The notes: generated from the letters alone by a model not told the origin. Positions 1 to 10,977 are shown, numbered from the stretch's first letter. The stretch: DNA of 64,000 nucleotides from Cognatishimia maritima (GCF_900129685.1 NZ_FQWM01000008.1:88054-152053); one strand, 5' to 3'. Program-made: numbers and translations.

Positions 1-383
1 AGGTGAAGTGGAGCCTGCCGGATGCGCATACCGATTTCATCATCGCGGTGGCGGCCGAAGAATACGGGCTGATCTTGGTGCTATTTATCATCGCGCTTTA
101 TGCAACGATTGTGATCCGCAGTTTCCTGCGCCTGATGCGGGAGCGTGATACGTTCATCCGGCTGGCGGGCACTGGGCTGGTTGCGATGTTTGGCGTTCAG
201 GCGATGATCAACATGGGAGTGGCGGTTCGCCTCCTACCGGCGAAAGGCATGACATTGCCCTTTGTCAGCTATGGCGGTAGTTCCTTGATTGCCGGCGGGA
301 TCGCCGTGGGGATGCTTTTGGCATTTACCCGCAGCCGTCCGCAGGGTGAAATTGGGGATATTCTGCGAGGCCACTTCAGATGA
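1..383 (+). CDS. ftsW: Cell division protein FtsW, 3' end (partial)
   Basis: This is the C-terminal part of a SEDS-family protein; the reading frame is open to the left edge, so the start lies outside the window. FtsW is the peptidoglycan glycosyltransferase of the septal machinery in the inner membrane. The visible part has the SEDS C-terminal pattern: a periplasmic [17 protein letters not shown] segment, two hydrophobic helices, the [18 protein letters not shown] loop, a last helix, and a short basic tail. Its TGA overlaps the murG ATG (ATGA), so the two are probably translationally coupled. The position directly before murG is the standard dcw order and favours FtsW over RodA. Confidence 0.95.
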   Translation, partial: VKWSLPDAHTDFIIAVAAEEYGLILVLFIIALYATIVIRSFLRLMRERDTFIRLAGTGLVAMFGVQAMINMGVAVRLLPAKGMTLPFVSYGGSSLIAGGIAVGMLLAFTRSRPQGEIGDILRGHFR

Positions 384-1480
384 CAAAACAACCGCTTCTG
401 GTGATTGCAGCCGGGGGAACAGGCGGACATATGTTCCCGGCGCAAGCGCTGGCCGAAGCGATGTTGGCGAAGGGCTGGCGTGTGAAGCTGTCGACCGACG
501 CACGTGGTGCGCGTTACACGGGCGGTTTTCCAGAACAGGTCGAAATAGAAGAGGTCAGTTCAGCCACCTTTGCACGTGGGGGTCTGGCTGCCAAAGCCAT
601 GGTGCCCTTGCGCATTTTGGGTGGCGTTATGGGCGCGGTAATGAAGCTGCGCAAAGACAAGCCGTCTGTCGTTGTGGGCTTTGGCGGCTATCCGACGATC
701 CCGGCAATGGGGGCTGCGCTTCTGCTGGGCCTGCCACGCATGATTCATGAGCAAAACGGGGTGCTTGGCCGGGTCAATGAACTCTTTGCCAAGCGCGTCG
801 ATTTGGTCGCCTGTGGCACATGGCCGACCAATTTGCCAGAGGGCGTCGAAGGGCATCACACCGGCAATCCTGTGCGCGGCGCCGTTCTGGCGCGGGCCGG
901 GGCAGGATATATCCCACCCGGTGACTACCCGATGTCGATCCTTGTGATGGGCGGCTCTCAAGGCGCGCGCATTCTGTCGGACGTGGTGCCGCCTGCGATT
1001 GACGCCTTGCCAAGCGACATTCGCAAACATGTGCGTGTCAGCCACCAGGCGCGTGGCGAAGATTTTGAGCGTGTCTCAAAATTCTACGCGGACCAGGGCA
1101 TCGTGGCCGATGTGCAGGAATTCTTTACCGATATCCCCGAGCGTATGAGCGAGGCACAATTGGTGATTTCCCGCTCTGGCGCATCGTCTGTGGCGGATAT
1201 CTCTGTCATCGGTCGCCCCGCGATTCTGGTGCCCTTTGGGGCAGCGACGGGTGATCACCAGACCGCCAATGCGCGGGGTCTTGCCGATCTTGGGGCAGCC
1301 ATCATCATCCCCGAAAGCCTGTTTGAGGTGGACGCGCTGACCGAGCAGATGGTCACGATCCTTTCAAACCCAGAGGGTGCTCTGAATATGTCCCTCGCGG
1401 CGATTGCCGCTGGAATCCCCGATGCGACAGAGCGCTTGGTAGCGCTGGTCGAACAGCTTTCACAGAAAGACGCAACATGA
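380..1480 (+). CDS. murG: MurG, lipid II synthase (GlcNAc transferase)
   Basis: MurG transfers GlcNAc from UDP-GlcNAc to lipid I on the cytoplasmic face of the membrane, giving lipid II. The protein is 366 residues, normal for the family. It starts with the glycine-rich loop [17 protein letters not shown] of the N-terminal domain. The second GT-B domain has [13 protein letters not shown] and the C-terminal [12 protein letters not shown] and GDHQTANAR donor-site segments. It overlaps ftsW by 4 bp and murC by 4 bp, consistent with one transcript. Nothing unusual was seen. Confidence 0.97.
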   Translation: MTKQPLLVIAAGGTGGHMFPAQALAEAMLAKGWRVKLSTDARGARYTGGFPEQVEIEEVSSATFARGGLAAKAMVPLRILGGVMGAVMKLRKDKPSVVVGFGGYPTIPAMGAALLLGLPRMIHEQNGVLGRVNELFAKRVDLVACGTWPTNLPEGVEGHHTGNPVRGAVLARAGAGYIPPGDYPMSILVMGGSQGARILSDVVPPAIDALPSDIRKHVRVSHQARGEDFERVSKFYADQGIVADVQEFFTDIPERMSEAQLVISRSGASSVADISVIGRPAILVPFGAATGDHQTANARGLADLGAAIIIPESLFEVDALTEQMVTILSNPEGALNMSLAAIAAGIPDATERLVALVEQLSQKDAT

Positions 1481-2874
1481 ACGCAGCAACCAAACTCCCC
1501 ACTGACGTTGGCCCGATCCATTTCGTTGGGATCGGCGGGATTGGTATGTCTGGTATTGCTGAGGTTCTGATCAACCACGGCTACACCGTGCAGGGGTCTG
1601 ATCTGAAGGACAGCAAAATCACTCAACGTCTGGCCGGGATGGGGGCGACGATCTTTATCGGGCAAGAGGCCGAGAACCTAGAAAACGCCGAAGTTGTTGT
1701 GATTTCCTCGGCCATCAAGCCTGGCAATGCCGAACTGGACGAAGCGCGCCGTCAGGGCCTGCCGGTGGTGCGCCGGGCAGAGATGTTGGCCGAACTCATG
1801 CGTCTGAAATCCAATATTGCCGTCGCCGGGACCCATGGAAAAACCACGACGACCACCATGGTCGCTGCGGTTCTGGATCATGGCAATATCGACCCGACCG
1901 TGATCAATGGCGGTATTATCCATGCCTATGGCTCTAACGCGCGCGTGGGCGAGGGCGAGTGGATGGTGGTTGAGGCCGATGAATCCGACGGCACATTCAA
2001 CCGTTTGCCAGCGACCATTGCGATTGTGACCAATATCGACCCTGAACATATGGAGCATTGGGGCGATTTTGACACGCTGCGCGCTGGCTTTCAGGAGTTT
2101 GTGTCTAATATCCCATTCTATGGCCTCGCCGTCTGCTGCACCGACCATCCAGAGGTGCAAAAGCTGGTCGGCAAGATCACAGATCGCCGCGTTGTGACCT
2201 TTGGGTTTAACACGCAGGCCGATGTGCGTGCCGTCAATCTGACCTACAAAGCCGGCGTTGCGCATTTTGACGTTGCACTACAGGCCGAGGGTACAATTAT
2301 CGAAGGCTGCTCATTGCCGATGCCGGGTGATCACAACGTGTCCAATGCTCTTAGCGCTGTGGCTGTTGCCCGCCATTTGGGCATGAAGGGCGATGAAATC
2401 CGAGAGGCTTTGGCGGCCTTTGGCGGGGTAAACCGTCGTTTCACCAAGGTCGGCGAAGTCAATGGCGTTACCATCATTGACGACTATGGCCATCACCCGG
2501 TTGAAATCGCAGCGGTTCTGAAAGCGGCGCGTCAAGCCAGCGAAGGCCGCGTGATCGCTGTGCACCAGCCGCACCGCTATACGCGGTTGTCCAGCCTATT
2601 TGACGATTTCTGTTCTTGTTTCAACGAGGCGGATGTCGTCGCCATCGCCGAGGTCTTTGCCGCAGGCGAAGACCCTATTCCTGGCGCAGGTCGGGATGAT
2701 CTGGTGGCAGGCCTGATCGCGCAGGGGCACCGTCACGCACGGGCAATCGTGTCAGAAGACGATCTGGAACGGCTTGTGCGCGAGCAGACGACGGCAGGTG
2801 ATATTGTGGTTTGCCTTGGCGCGGGTACAATCAGCACATGGGCAAACGGATTGCCCGCTCGGTTGGTGAAATAG
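1477..2874 (+). CDS. murC: MurC, UDP-N-acetylmuramate--L-alanine ligase
   Basis: MurC adds L-Ala to UDP-MurNAc in the cytoplasm, the first peptide-stem step. The 465-residue protein opens with the Rossmann motif [18 protein letters not shown]. It has the Mur-ligase ATP loop [14 protein letters not shown] at about residues 118-131, then the [10 protein letters not shown] and [12 protein letters not shown] segments. The C-terminal domain contains [14 protein letters not shown] and HQPHRYTRL. The start overlaps the murG stop by 4 bp. Confidence 0.97.
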   Translation: MNAATKLPTDVGPIHFVGIGGIGMSGIAEVLINHGYTVQGSDLKDSKITQRLAGMGATIFIGQEAENLENAEVVVISSAIKPGNAELDEARRQGLPVVRRAEMLAELMRLKSNIAVAGTHGKTTTTTMVAAVLDHGNIDPTVINGGIIHAYGSNARVGEGEWMVVEADESDGTFNRLPATIAIVTNIDPEHMEHWGDFDTLRAGFQEFVSNIPFYGLAVCCTDHPEVQKLVGKITDRRVVTFGFNTQADVRAVNLTYKAGVAHFDVALQAEGTIIEGCSLPMPGDHNVSNALSAVAVARHLGMKGDEIREALAAFGGVNRRFTKVGEVNGVTIIDDYGHHPVEIAAVLKAARQASEGRVIAVHQPHRYTRLSSLFDDFCSCFNEADVVAIAEVFAAGEDPIPGAGRDDLVAGLIAQGHRHARAIVSEDDLERLVREQTTAGDIVVCLGAGTISTWANGLPARLVK

Positions 2875-2916
2875 GCGCGGCAGCTGCGCTAGGGAACATA
2901 ATAGCGAGGGACCAAA

Positions 2917-3165
2917 ATGAGCCTTTCCATTGTCGCCGCTTTGATCTGGATGCTTATTGTGAACATCCGCGCGATGTTTCCCAGCAAGGATAACCACTGG
3001 AAATTTGCATATGCCATGATCGCCCTTGGGGTGCCGATCCTGATTTGGGTCTATCTTGATCACGGTCTAATCTTGGCGGCCGTGCTGCTGCTTGGCGCGA
3101 TGTGGGTCATGCGCTGGCCGGTGATTTATCTTAGTCGCTGGATACGTCGCAAGGTGGGGCAATGA
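2917..3165 (+). CDS. DUF2484-family small membrane protein
   Basis: An 82-residue protein with three hydrophobic stretches and a basic C-terminus ([12 protein letters not shown]), so probably a small inner-membrane protein. A GAGGGA ribosome-binding site lies just before the ATG. I assign DUF2484 from sequence character and from its place between murC and murB, where roseobacters and relatives usually carry this family. Its function is unknown. The ATGA overlap with the next gene and the continuous mur gene order suggest co-expression with the cell-wall genes. Confidence 0.75.
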   Translation: MSLSIVAALIWMLIVNIRAMFPSKDNHWKFAYAMIALGVPILIWVYLDHGLILAAVLLLGAMWVMRWPVIYLSRWIRRKVGQ

Positions 3166-3539
3166 ACAACCCGGACCAGTTGCTACTGATCGGGGGCACG
3201 ATGGCGCTCTTGCTGGCGGTGGCCGGGTTTGTCCTGACTCAGCGCAATGCATGGAAGGTAATCCTGATCCTCGTGGCATTGTTTGGCGGCTTAAACATTG
3301 GCGTTTTCCTTTGGTCTGAACTGCTTGTCGATCGCTGGATGAGCTTCCGCCTATATCTTTTCTGGATTGCCGCGCTGTTGCCTCCGTTGATTGGTCTGGG
3401 TATTGGGGCAGCCATTGGGGCGTTCGTGAACTGGCGGATATCCAAGATTAAGCCGACACATAAAACGCGCGCACCCCGACAACCGCGCGCGCCAAAGCCC
3501 TCAAAGAAACAGACGCAGAAGCCAAGGATCATCGACTAA
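3162..3539 (+). CDS. Small membrane protein with basic Pro/Lys tail, unknown function
   Basis: A 125-residue protein with three predicted membrane segments (about residues 7-24, 30-48 and 60-90) and a cytoplasm-like tail of about 30 residues very rich in Lys, Arg and Pro. I do not recognise a named family. It overlaps the upstream gene by 4 bp (ATGA) and the murB start by 1 bp (TAATG), so it is locked into the mur operon by translation. A role in wall synthesis or division is inference from context only. Confidence 0.7.
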   Translation: MNNPDQLLLIGGTMALLLAVAGFVLTQRNAWKVILILVALFGGLNIGVFLWSELLVDRWMSFRLYLFWIAALLPPLIGLGIGAAIGAFVNWRISKIKPTHKTRAPRQPRAPKPSKKQTQKPRIID

Positions 3540-4456
3540 TGACTGACCTGCCAGAAGTGCGTGGCAAACTGACACCGAATAAAGCGCTGTCTGATCTGAC
3601 TTGGTTGCGGGTGGGCGGCCCTGCGGATTGGCTGTTCCAGCCCGCAGATGTCGAAGATTTACAGCAGTTTCTCGCAGCGCTTGATCCTTCGGTAGAAATC
3701 TTCCCGATGGGCCTGGGCAGCAACCTGATCGTGCGCGATGGCGGGCTGCGCGCGGTGGTGATCCGCATGGGGCGAGGCTTCAATCACATCCAAGTCGACG
3801 GCACCCGTGTCAAAGCTGGTGTTGCGGCGCTTGACGGGCATGTCGCGCGCAAGGCCGCCGAGGCGGGCGTAGACCTGACGTTTCTGCGCACGATCCCCGG
3901 CGCAATCGGTGGTGCGGTTTGCATGAATGCCGGCTGCTATGGCTCTTATATTGCTGATGTTTTTGTCTCTGCCAAAGCTGTAACGCGGGATGGAAAGCTT
4001 GTTGAAATGACTGCCAAGGACCTGAATTTTCAATACCGGCAGTCAGATTTGCCCGCAGGCTGGGTTCTGGTTGAGGCGACATTTGAAGGCCCAAAAGGAG
4101 ACCCAGAGGAATTGGCGGCACGGATGCAACACCAGTTGGAAAAACGCGACGCCACGCAGCCCACAAAAGACCGATCCGCCGGGAGCACATTCCGCAATCC
4201 AGCAGGTTTTTCTTCGACCGGAAAAGCAGATGATGTTCACGATCTAAAGGCTTGGAAAGTCATAGATAACGCCGGATTACGCGGCGCGCGTGTGGGCGGT
4301 GCTCAGATGTCTGAAATGCACTCTAACTTTATGATCAACACCGGTGACGCAACCGCCGCAGATTTGGAAAACCTCGGCGAATTGGTGCGAAAAAAGGTTT
4401 TCGAACAGAGCGGAATAACGCTAGAATGGGAAATCAAACGGGTTGGCGAATTTTAA
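3539..4456 (+). CDS. murB: MurB, UDP-N-acetylenolpyruvoylglucosamine reductase
   Basis: MurB is the FAD/NADPH enzyme that reduces UDP-GlcNAc-enolpyruvate to UDP-MurNAc. The 305-residue product has the N-terminal [15 protein letters not shown], the FAD-binding [19 protein letters not shown] and the [22 protein letters not shown] segment. It also has the catalytic-region [11 protein letters not shown] and the terminal [22 protein letters not shown]. The pattern and length fit the short type II enzymes without the insertion of E. coli MurB. It is followed by a 164-bp gap before ddl that contains a GCCCC-AAAA-GGGGC hairpin without a T run. Confidence 0.96.
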   Translation: MTDLPEVRGKLTPNKALSDLTWLRVGGPADWLFQPADVEDLQQFLAALDPSVEIFPMGLGSNLIVRDGGLRAVVIRMGRGFNHIQVDGTRVKAGVAALDGHVARKAAEAGVDLTFLRTIPGAIGGAVCMNAGCYGSYIADVFVSAKAVTRDGKLVEMTAKDLNFQYRQSDLPAGWVLVEATFEGPKGDPEELAARMQHQLEKRDATQPTKDRSAGSTFRNPAGFSSTGKADDVHDLKAWKVIDNAGLRGARVGGAQMSEMHSNFMINTGDATAADLENLGELVRKKVFEQSGITLEWEIKRVGEF

Positions 4457-4620
4457 GTCACCCCAAAGCAGCGCGCAGCAACGACTGTGGGTTGAAATAA
4501 CAAAAAGAAATGGGCGGCAGGTTTCGGAGAACCGAACTATTAAACCGTCTTTCAAAGCCCCAAAAGGGGCACAATAACAAGGGCTGAGAACGGCCCGTAA
4601 ATTGAGGCGCTGGAGTGGGT

Positions 4621-5535
4621 ATGTCGAGCAGGGCAACCCCGAAAGTAGCGGTACTGATGGGTGGACTCTCGGCCGAACGCGAGGTGTCCATGTCCTCAGG
4701 GCACGAATGTGCCGCTGCGTTGAGGGAAAGTGGATTTGACGTCGTCGAAGTGGTCGCAGACCGCGATTTGGCGTCCCAATTGCAAACGATCAAACCGGAT
4801 GTCGTGTTCAACGCCCTGCATGGCCGTTGGGGTGAAGACGGCTGTGTTCAAGGTATGCTTGAATGGCTTGGCATTCCCTATACGCATTCCGGCGTTTTGG
4901 CCTCGTCTCTTGCTATGGATAAAGAACGCACCAAGGCCGCCTATCGTTCCGCTGGCTTGCCGATTGCCGAAAGCCTGATTGCTTCTCGAGATGACATCGA
5001 AGCCGCCCATGTGATGGAGCCCCCCTATGTGGTGAAGCCTTATAATGAAGGCTCCTCTGTTGGCATTTATATTGTGCAAAAGGCAGCCAATCGCCCGCCT
5101 AAACTGGCAGATGACATGCCCGATCAGTTGATGGTCGAGGATTACGTCGCCGGGCGCGAACTGACCGCAAGCGTGCTGGGTGACAAGGCTTTGACTGTAA
5201 CGGATATCATCACGGATGGCTGGTATGATTATCACGCCAAATACGCTGTGGGCGGGTCTCGCCATGAGGTGCCTGCCGATATCCCTGCCGAAATTTTTGA
5301 CGCTTGTATGGACTACGCCTTGCGCGCCCATAAGGTGTTGGGGTGCCGCGGCCTAAGCCGAACGGACTTCCGCTGGGACGAAAGCAAAGGTCTTGCGGGA
5401 CTGATTTTGCTGGAAACCAACACGCAACCCGGCATGACCCCAACATCGCTTAGCCCGGAACAGGCGGCCGCCTGCGGGATGTTGTTTCCCAATCTTTGTC
5501 GCTGGTTGGTGGAGGATGCGTCATGCAATCGCTAA
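4621..5535 (+). CDS. ddl: D-alanine--D-alanine ligase
   Basis: This ATP-grasp enzyme makes the D-Ala-D-Ala terminus of the stem peptide. I chose the ATG at 4621, which is preceded by CTGGAG; a GTG two codons earlier is possible. The product is 304 residues, typical for DdlB-type enzymes. Visible motifs are [32 protein letters not shown], the ATP-grasp [13 protein letters not shown], and RTDFRWDE with [15 protein letters not shown] for metal and substrate binding. It overlaps ftsQ by 13 bp. Confidence 0.96.
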   Translation: MSSRATPKVAVLMGGLSAEREVSMSSGHECAAALRESGFDVVEVVADRDLASQLQTIKPDVVFNALHGRWGEDGCVQGMLEWLGIPYTHSGVLASSLAMDKERTKAAYRSAGLPIAESLIASRDDIEAAHVMEPPYVVKPYNEGSSVGIYIVQKAANRPPKLADDMPDQLMVEDYVAGRELTASVLGDKALTVTDIITDGWYDYHAKYAVGGSRHEVPADIPAEIFDACMDYALRAHKVLGCRGLSRTDFRWDESKGLAGLILLETNTQPGMTPTSLSPEQAAACGMLFPNLCRWLVEDASCNR

Positions 5536-6392
5536 ACCAACGTTCTGATCCGGCGCCATCGCGGCTGTCATACCGCTTTGAGCGGTTGATGCTGACGCCG
5601 CTCTTTCGGTTTGGCCTGCGGGTGGTTTTGCCGTTCAGCGCGGCCGCGCTGGCAACCACGGTCTGGTTCTCGGATCAAGACCGGCGCGACAACGTCAATA
5701 TGGTGATCGACGACATTCGCACCAGCATTGTTGAGCGTCCGGAATTCATGGTTCAGGCCATGGTGATCGAAGGCGCAAGCGCTGGCGTTGCCGATGATAT
5801 CCGGGAAATTCTGCCGCTGGATTTTCCAGTCAGCAGCTTTGACCTTGATCTGCCAGAAATGAAAAAGACGGTCGACGGGCTGTCACCGGTCAAATCCGCA
5901 ACCCTGCGTGTGAAGCCGGGTGGGGTGTTGCAAGTCACAGTGGCCGAACGCACGCCGGTTGTCCTGTGGCGGATGCCTGATGGGCTGCACCTTGTGGATG
6001 CCGAAGGATTTGTTGTGGCTGAATCCACGCGCCGTGCCCTGCATCCAAATCTGCCAGTTATGGCGGGCGAGGGCGCTGATCTGCGCACGGGCGAAGCGCT
6101 GCAACTCATCAAGGCCGCAGGTCCGCTGGCCAGCCGTTTGCGCGGGCTTGTGCGGGTCGGTGAACGCCGCTGGGATCTGGTACTGGATCGCGACCAAAGG
6201 ATCATGTTGCCGGAACGCGGTGCCGTTCAGGCATTGGAACGCGTCGTTGCGCTGAGTGACGTGCAAGAGATGCTGCAACGCGACCTAAGCGTTGTGGATA
6301 TGCGTCTGGGCAGCAGACCAACAATAAGAATAGCAGAACGATCGGTAGAGGCCTGGTGGCGTCTGCGCGAACTTCGAGTGGGGCAAGAGTAA
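5523..6392 (+). CDS. ftsQ: FtsQ, division protein with POTRA domain
   Basis: FtsQ is a bitopic membrane protein linking early and late divisome parts. The ATG at 5523 has GGAGG eight bases upstream, better than the TTG at 5496, and gives 289 residues. A cytoplasmic N-terminus of about 35 residues is followed by one membrane segment ([20 protein letters not shown]). A POTRA-like segment ([18 protein letters not shown]) and the FtsQ/DivIB region ([21 protein letters not shown]) come next. The stop overlaps the ftsA start (TAATG). Confidence 0.93.
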   Translation: MQSLNQRSDPAPSRLSYRFERLMLTPLFRFGLRVVLPFSAAALATTVWFSDQDRRDNVNMVIDDIRTSIVERPEFMVQAMVIEGASAGVADDIREILPLDFPVSSFDLDLPEMKKTVDGLSPVKSATLRVKPGGVLQVTVAERTPVVLWRMPDGLHLVDAEGFVVAESTRRALHPNLPVMAGEGADLRTGEALQLIKAAGPLASRLRGLVRVGERRWDLVLDRDQRIMLPERGAVQALERVVALSDVQEMLQRDLSVVDMRLGSRPTIRIAERSVEAWWRLRELRVGQE

Positions 6393-7726
6393 TGTTTGAA
6401 GTGTATCAATCCCAGCGCGCAATGCGCGCGATGCGCAAGGCGGCCATGCAACGCGGGGTCGTCGCGGTTCTGGATGTGGGAACCTCTAAAATCGCCTGTC
6501 TGGTCTTGCGGTTTGATGGCGTGGACCATCTGGCAGAGGCCGAGGGCATAGGCTCCCTCGCGGGGCAAAGCGGCTTTCGGGTGATTGGCGCAGCCTCGAC
6601 CCGGTCTCGTGGGGTGAAGTTTGGCGAAATCTCTGCCATGCAGGAAACCGAACGCGCGATACGTACTGCCGTGCAGGCCGCACAGAAAATGGCCCAGATC
6701 CGGGTGGATCACGTGATTGCCTGCTTCTCTGGCGCGCAACCCCGGTCATATGGTCTCGATGGCCAGATCGAACTCGACAGCAATATCGTCACTGAACAGG
6801 ATGTCGCGCGCGTATTGGCAAGTTGCGATGTCCCAGCCTATGGCGAAGGTCGAGAGGTTCTGCATGCGCATCCGGTAAACTTTGCGCTTGATGCGCGCTC
6901 TGGTCTTGCGGACCCGCGCGGGCAGATAGGTCAACACCTTGCCTGCGACATGCATATGCTGACGGTGGATGGTGCTGTCGTTGCCAATGTTGCGCATTGT
7001 GTGAAACGCTGTGATCTGGAACTCGCAGGCATTGCGAATTCGGCCTATGTTTCTGGCCTGTCGGCCCTTGTCGAAGACGAACAGGAACTGGGCGCGGCCT
7101 GTATCGATATGGGTGGCGGCTCGACCTCTTTGTCGATCTTTATGAAGAAACACATGATATATGCCGACAGTGTGCGCATGGGCGGGGATCACGTGACCGG
7201 TGACATTTCGATGGCACTGCAGGTGCCCATGGCCAATGCAGAGCGGATCAAGACATTCTATGGCGGCGTGCACGCCACGGGCATGGATGACCGCGAGATG
7301 ATTGATATCGGCGGCGACACCGGCGATTGGGAGCATGACCGCCGCACCGTCAGCCGTGCAGAGTTGATCGGCATCATTCGTCCACGTGTCGAAGAAATCC
7401 TGGAAGAAACCCGTGCCCGTCTGGACGCCGCCGGGTTTGAACACTTGCCGAGCCAGAAGATCGTGCTGACCGGCGCCGCAAGCCAGATACCAGGGCTGGA
7501 TACTCTTGCCAGCCGCATTCTTGGCCAACAGGTTCGTCTTGGTCGTCCGATGCGAGTGCACGGGTTGCCCCAAGCCACGACAGGTCCGGGCTTTAGCGCA
7601 GCGGTCGGGATGTGCCTTTTTGCCACCAGCCCACAGGATGAATGTTGGGACTTTGATCTGCCTGTGGAACGCCATGGCGTAAAGTCCATCCGCAAGGCCG
7701 TGCGGTGGTTCAAGGCCAATTGGTAG
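6392..7726 (+). CDS. ftsA: FtsA, actin-like divisome protein
   Basis: FtsA tethers FtsZ filaments to the inner membrane and recruits later division proteins. Starting at the ATG overlapping the ftsQ stop, it has 444 residues. Actin-fold motifs are visible: phosphate-1 VVAVLDVGTSKIACLV, the 1C-domain region, phosphate-2 ACIDMGGGSTSLSIF, and the adenosine motif IVLTGAASQIPGLD. The C-terminus SIRKAVRWFKANW is basic and aromatic, as expected for the membrane-targeting amphipathic helix. ftsZ follows after 375 bp. Confidence 0.96.
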   Translation: MFEVYQSQRAMRAMRKAAMQRGVVAVLDVGTSKIACLVLRFDGVDHLAEAEGIGSLAGQSGFRVIGAASTRSRGVKFGEISAMQETERAIRTAVQAAQKMAQIRVDHVIACFSGAQPRSYGLDGQIELDSNIVTEQDVARVLASCDVPAYGEGREVLHAHPVNFALDARSGLADPRGQIGQHLACDMHMLTVDGAVVANVAHCVKRCDLELAGIANSAYVSGLSALVEDEQELGAACIDMGGGSTSLSIFMKKHMIYADSVRMGGDHVTGDISMALQVPMANAERIKTFYGGVHATGMDDREMIDIGGDTGDWEHDRRTVSRAELIGIIRPRVEEILEETRARLDAAGFEHLPSQKIVLTGAASQIPGLDTLASRILGQQVRLGRPMRVHGLPQATTGPGFSAAVGMCLFATSPQDECWDFDLPVERHGVKSIRKAVRWFKANW

Positions 7727-8101
7727 GATTAACAGCCGGTTATCAAATCGCCCTCTCAAAAACAGGAGACGTCGACAGCTTGAAATTTTTCGTATAACTT
7801 GGGCGCAAGCATCGAAACAGATGCGACGGCAGACGAGCAGTTTGCCATCAGTTCAATGAGTCGCCTGTCCGCACGGAAGATTCCTGCGGGGCAGGGTGGT
7901 TTGTTGTGTTGAAGCCCTGTAGTCACCCCAATATCTATCCTCGTCGGCGAAATGCCGCGAATTATGGTCAGATTTAGGCTATATTTTGTAGCTCGTGACG
8001 CTTTTTGGCGTGACGATGGCCGTGTCAAACGTTAGTATTGTCGGTGAGTAGACGAAAAACACGCGCCGAATGGTGCGGAAAATTGACAGGCGGACGCTCT
8101 T
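7727..8101 (+). promoter_or_regulatory. ftsZ leader and promoter region (375 bp)
   Basis: No gene is seen here. The stretch holds two GANTC sites (GAGTC at 7858, GATTC at 7879), the CcrM methylation target in alphaproteobacteria. It also has a CtrA-like TTAA-N7-TTAT at 7729-7743, one base off the TTAA-N7-TTAA consensus. An AT-rich patch around 7960-7995 includes a possible -10 (TATATT). A separate ftsZ promoter is plausible because all upstream dcw genes overlap or nearly abut while this gap is long. Promoter positions are inference. Confidence 0.45.
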
Positions 8102-9700
8102 ATGGCTTTGAATTTGACCTTCCCTGAACAGGAAGATTTGAAACCCCGTATTACGGTTTTTGGTGTAGGTGGTGCAGGCGGCAACGCGGTCAACAATATG
8201 ATCGCCAACCAGCTTGAGGGCGTTGAATTCGTCGTCGCCAATACAGATGCGCAAGCGCTGCAGCAGAACCAATCAAAATCTCGCGTCCAGCTTGGTGTGA
8301 AAGTCACCGAAGGTCTGGGCGCAGGTGCACGTCCTGCGGTGGGGGCCGCAGCGGCAGAGGAAAGCATCGAACAAATTGTCGATCACCTTGCGGGCGCACA
8401 CATGTGCTTTATCACTGCAGGTATGGGCGGCGGCACGGGGACGGGCGCTGCGCCGATCATCGCGCAGGCCGCACGTGAGCTGGGTGTCCTGACTGTCGGC
8501 GTTGTGACCAAACCATTCCAATTCGAAGGTGCAAAGCGGATGCGCCAGGCTGAAGCGGGCGTTGAAGCCCTGCAAAAGGTCGTGGACACGCTGATCATCA
8601 TTCCTAACCAGAACCTGTTCCGTCTGGCGAATGAAAAGACCACCTTTACCGAAGCCTTCGCCATGGCCGACGACGTTCTTTATCAAGGTGTGAAGGGCGT
8701 GACGGACTTGATGGTGCGTCCGGGCCTGATCAACCTCGACTTTGCAGACGTTCGCGCCGTCATGGACGAAATGGGCAAAGCCATGATGGGCACCGGCGAA
8801 GCGACCGGCGAAGATCGTGCGATCCAAGCGGCAGAAAAGGCAATTGCCAACCCGCTCTTGGACGAAATCAGCCTGCGCGGTGCAAATGGCGTTCTGATCA
8901 ACATCACCGGTGGACACGACCTGACACTGTTCGAACTGGACGAAGCGGCGAACCGCATCCGCGAAGAAGTCGACCCAGATGCGAACATCATCGTTGGCTC
9001 CACGCTGGACACCGAACTCGAAGGAGCGATGCGCGTCTCTGTTGTTGCGACGGGTATCGATGCAACCGATGTCCAGACCGAGATGCCTGTGCCGCGTCGC
9101 TCTTTGAAAGAGCCTCTGAAGCCGACCATGATCGAAGAAGAGCCGGTTGCAGCGGCTGAACCAGCGCCGGCCCCTGCGCCACGCCAAGCGCCTGCCGCAG
9201 CGGTTGCAGAACCAAGCTTGTTTGAGGACATGGACGCACCGGCCACAGAAGAAGCGCATGACCTTTTCGAGGAGCCAGCTGCGCCCGTGGCCGCACAAGA
9301 TGACCTGCCACCGCCAGCGTACCAGCCACGCGTCGCAGAATTCCAGCCTCGCGTTGATGAATACGAAGAAGAAGCCGAAGCTGCATATGTTGCGCCTCGC
9401 GCGGCAGCACCGGGTACACCATCGCCAGAAGCCCTCGCGCGTCTGCGCACAGCGGTCAACAAAACACCGTCTGCGCCGCAGCCTCGCCAGCCAGTGGTTG
9501 CACCTCAGCCAATGGCCGAGGAACGCCCACGCTTTGGGATCAACTCTTTGATCAACCGCATGACCGGTCACGGCCAAGAAGCGGCGCAACCTCAGGCAGC
9601 CCGGCACCAGCCAAACCTGAAAGCAGCCCCAGCGCCCGCAGAAGACCCAGAGCAGGAGAAGATCGAAATCCCTGCATTCCTGCGTCGGCAAGCGAACTAA
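8102..9700 (+). CDS. ftsZ: FtsZ, tubulin-like division GTPase
   Basis: FtsZ polymerises into the Z ring. The protein is 532 residues, longer than the roughly 380 of E. coli because of a long C-terminal linker, as is usual in alphaproteobacteria. The GTPase domain has [15 protein letters not shown], the tubulin signature [15 protein letters not shown] and [11 protein letters not shown]. After about residue 320 the linker is rich in Ala, Pro and Glu. The end PAFLRRQAN is the conserved tail that binds FtsA and other partners. A strong terminator follows at once. Confidence 0.98.
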   Translation: MALNLTFPEQEDLKPRITVFGVGGAGGNAVNNMIANQLEGVEFVVANTDAQALQQNQSKSRVQLGVKVTEGLGAGARPAVGAAAAEESIEQIVDHLAGAHMCFITAGMGGGTGTGAAPIIAQAARELGVLTVGVVTKPFQFEGAKRMRQAEAGVEALQKVVDTLIIIPNQNLFRLANEKTTFTEAFAMADDVLYQGVKGVTDLMVRPGLINLDFADVRAVMDEMGKAMMGTGEATGEDRAIQAAEKAIANPLLDEISLRGANGVLINITGGHDLTLFELDEAANRIREEVDPDANIIVGSTLDTELEGAMRVSVVATGIDATDVQTEMPVPRRSLKEPLKPTMIEEEPVAAAEPAPAPAPRQAPAAAVAEPSLFEDMDAPATEEAHDLFEEPAAPVAAQDDLPPPAYQPRVAEFQPRVDEYEEEAEAAYVAPRAAAPGTPSPEALARLRTAVNKTPSAPQPRQPVVAPQPMAEERPRFGINSLINRMTGHGQEAAQPQAARHQPNLKAAPAPAEDPEQEKIEIPAFLRRQAN

Positions 9701-9720
9701 TCACTACAAAATATATTGTC

Positions 9721-9749
9721 AGAGCCGTCCCTTGGGGCGGCTCTTTTTC
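9721..9749 (+). terminator. Rho-independent terminator after ftsZ
   Basis: An 11-bp stem (AGAGCCGTCCC paired with GGGGCGGCTCT, one G-T pair) with a tiny loop is followed by TTTTT. It lies 20 bp past the ftsZ stop, so it should end the division transcript and separate lpxC. Confidence 0.85.
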
Positions 9750-9902
9750 GTTTTAAATCAATATTTTATTTACGTCTGCGCGGTGTTTTGCCGAAATGTT
9801 TCAGCCATGTTTCAGCCCGTCACAATCTTTGAGTTGAGGATTTGGATGCCTCCGCATAGGTCTAACCTGCGCTGAGATAAGGCGCAGAAGTGGGGTTCAT
9901 CT

Positions 9903-10826
9903 TTGCAGAAAACACTCAAATCAGCGATCCGTTTCAGCGGTATTGGTCTTCACACGGGCAAACCCGTTCGGATGGAGATTGAACCCGCGTCAGCCGGATA
10001 TGGCATCTGGTTTCAACGCACCGATGTTCTAAGCGGCGATCAGATGATTCCGGCGCGCTGGGACGTGGTTGAGCAATCTCCGCTTTGCACCAAGATCAAG
10101 AATAGCGATGACGTATCGGTTTCCACTATTGAGCATATTATGGCCGCTCTGGCGGGCTGTGGCGTGCACAATGCGCTGATCAAAATTGACGGGCCCGAAG
10201 TGCCGATCATGGATGGCAGCAGCGCGGCTTTTGTGCGTGCGATCCTTGCGCGCGGGCTGATCACACAATCGCCGACAATCCGCGCATTGAAGGTGCTGAA
10301 ACCCATCCGGGTGGAGCGTGAAGACGCCTGGGCCGAATTGCACCCGAGCGACAACCTTGAGATCGATTTTCACATCGAGTTTGCCGATGCCGCCATTGGG
10401 ACACAGCACCAGACGCTGAACATGGCAAATGGGACCTTCGTGCGCGAACTTTGTGATTGCCGCACCTTCTGCCGTCAGGCGGACGTTGATTGGATGCGGG
10501 CCAATGGCCTTGCCCTTGGCGGCGTTCCCGGTGAAAACGCTGTGGTCTTTGACGGCACCTATGTGCAGTCTGGCCGTGGCCTGCGCCGCGTGGACGAACC
10601 TGTGCGCCACAAGATGCTGGATGCTTTGGGCGACCTTTACACCGCAGGCGCACCAATCCTTGGGCGCTATGTCGGTCACCGGTCAGGCCACGCGATGACC
10701 AACAAACTCTTGCGCGCTTTGCTGACAGACCCAGATGCCTATTGCTTTGTGGAATGCTCTGCCGACATGGCCGCGCGTTTGCCCGGCGTTGGCGCGAGCA
10801 TGTCAGAAATGCCTGCAGTGGCCTAA
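9903..10826 (+). CDS. lpxC: LpxC, UDP-3-O-acyl-GlcNAc deacetylase
   Basis: LpxC is the zinc enzyme of the committed step of lipid A synthesis. The product is 307 residues. Motifs include the N-terminal KSAIRFSGIGLHTGKPV, the zinc-site STIEHIMAALAGCGVHN, DGSSAAFV, and the C-terminal HKMLDALGDLYTAGAPILG with GHRSGHAMTNKLL. The start must be TTG at 9903: reading back in frame there is no ATG or GTG before the TGA at 9873, and homology begins right there. AGTGGGG upstream may be the ribosome-binding site. Confidence 0.95.
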   Translation: MQKTLKSAIRFSGIGLHTGKPVRMEIEPASAGYGIWFQRTDVLSGDQMIPARWDVVEQSPLCTKIKNSDDVSVSTIEHIMAALAGCGVHNALIKIDGPEVPIMDGSSAAFVRAILARGLITQSPTIRALKVLKPIRVEREDAWAELHPSDNLEIDFHIEFADAAIGTQHQTLNMANGTFVRELCDCRTFCRQADVDWMRANGLALGGVPGENAVVFDGTYVQSGRGLRRVDEPVRHKMLDALGDLYTAGAPILGRYVGHRSGHAMTNKLLRALLTDPDAYCFVECSADMAARLPGVGASMSEMPAVA

Positions 10827-10977
10827 GGTTTGCCTGTGCCCAGATCGGCCCTGACAAGCCAAACCGTTGACGCATTTCCCGAAATCCCACCAAAGTCATT
10901 TTGCCCCGCCAAAAACTGTGTTAACAGCAGATGGAACGGGCACGGCCTAAGAAAGACAGTCAAGAAGGTTGAGCAGA

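Noticed and set aside
4557..4570. GCCCC-AAAA-GGGGC hairpin after murB as a terminator
   Set aside because: Short stem and no T run. ddl downstream belongs to the same cluster, so a full terminator is unlikely.
8273..9691. Long minus-strand open frame opposite ftsZ
   Set aside because: It is the shadow of the strong codon bias of ftsZ. The translation is rich in Cys, Arg and Trp with no family resemblance.
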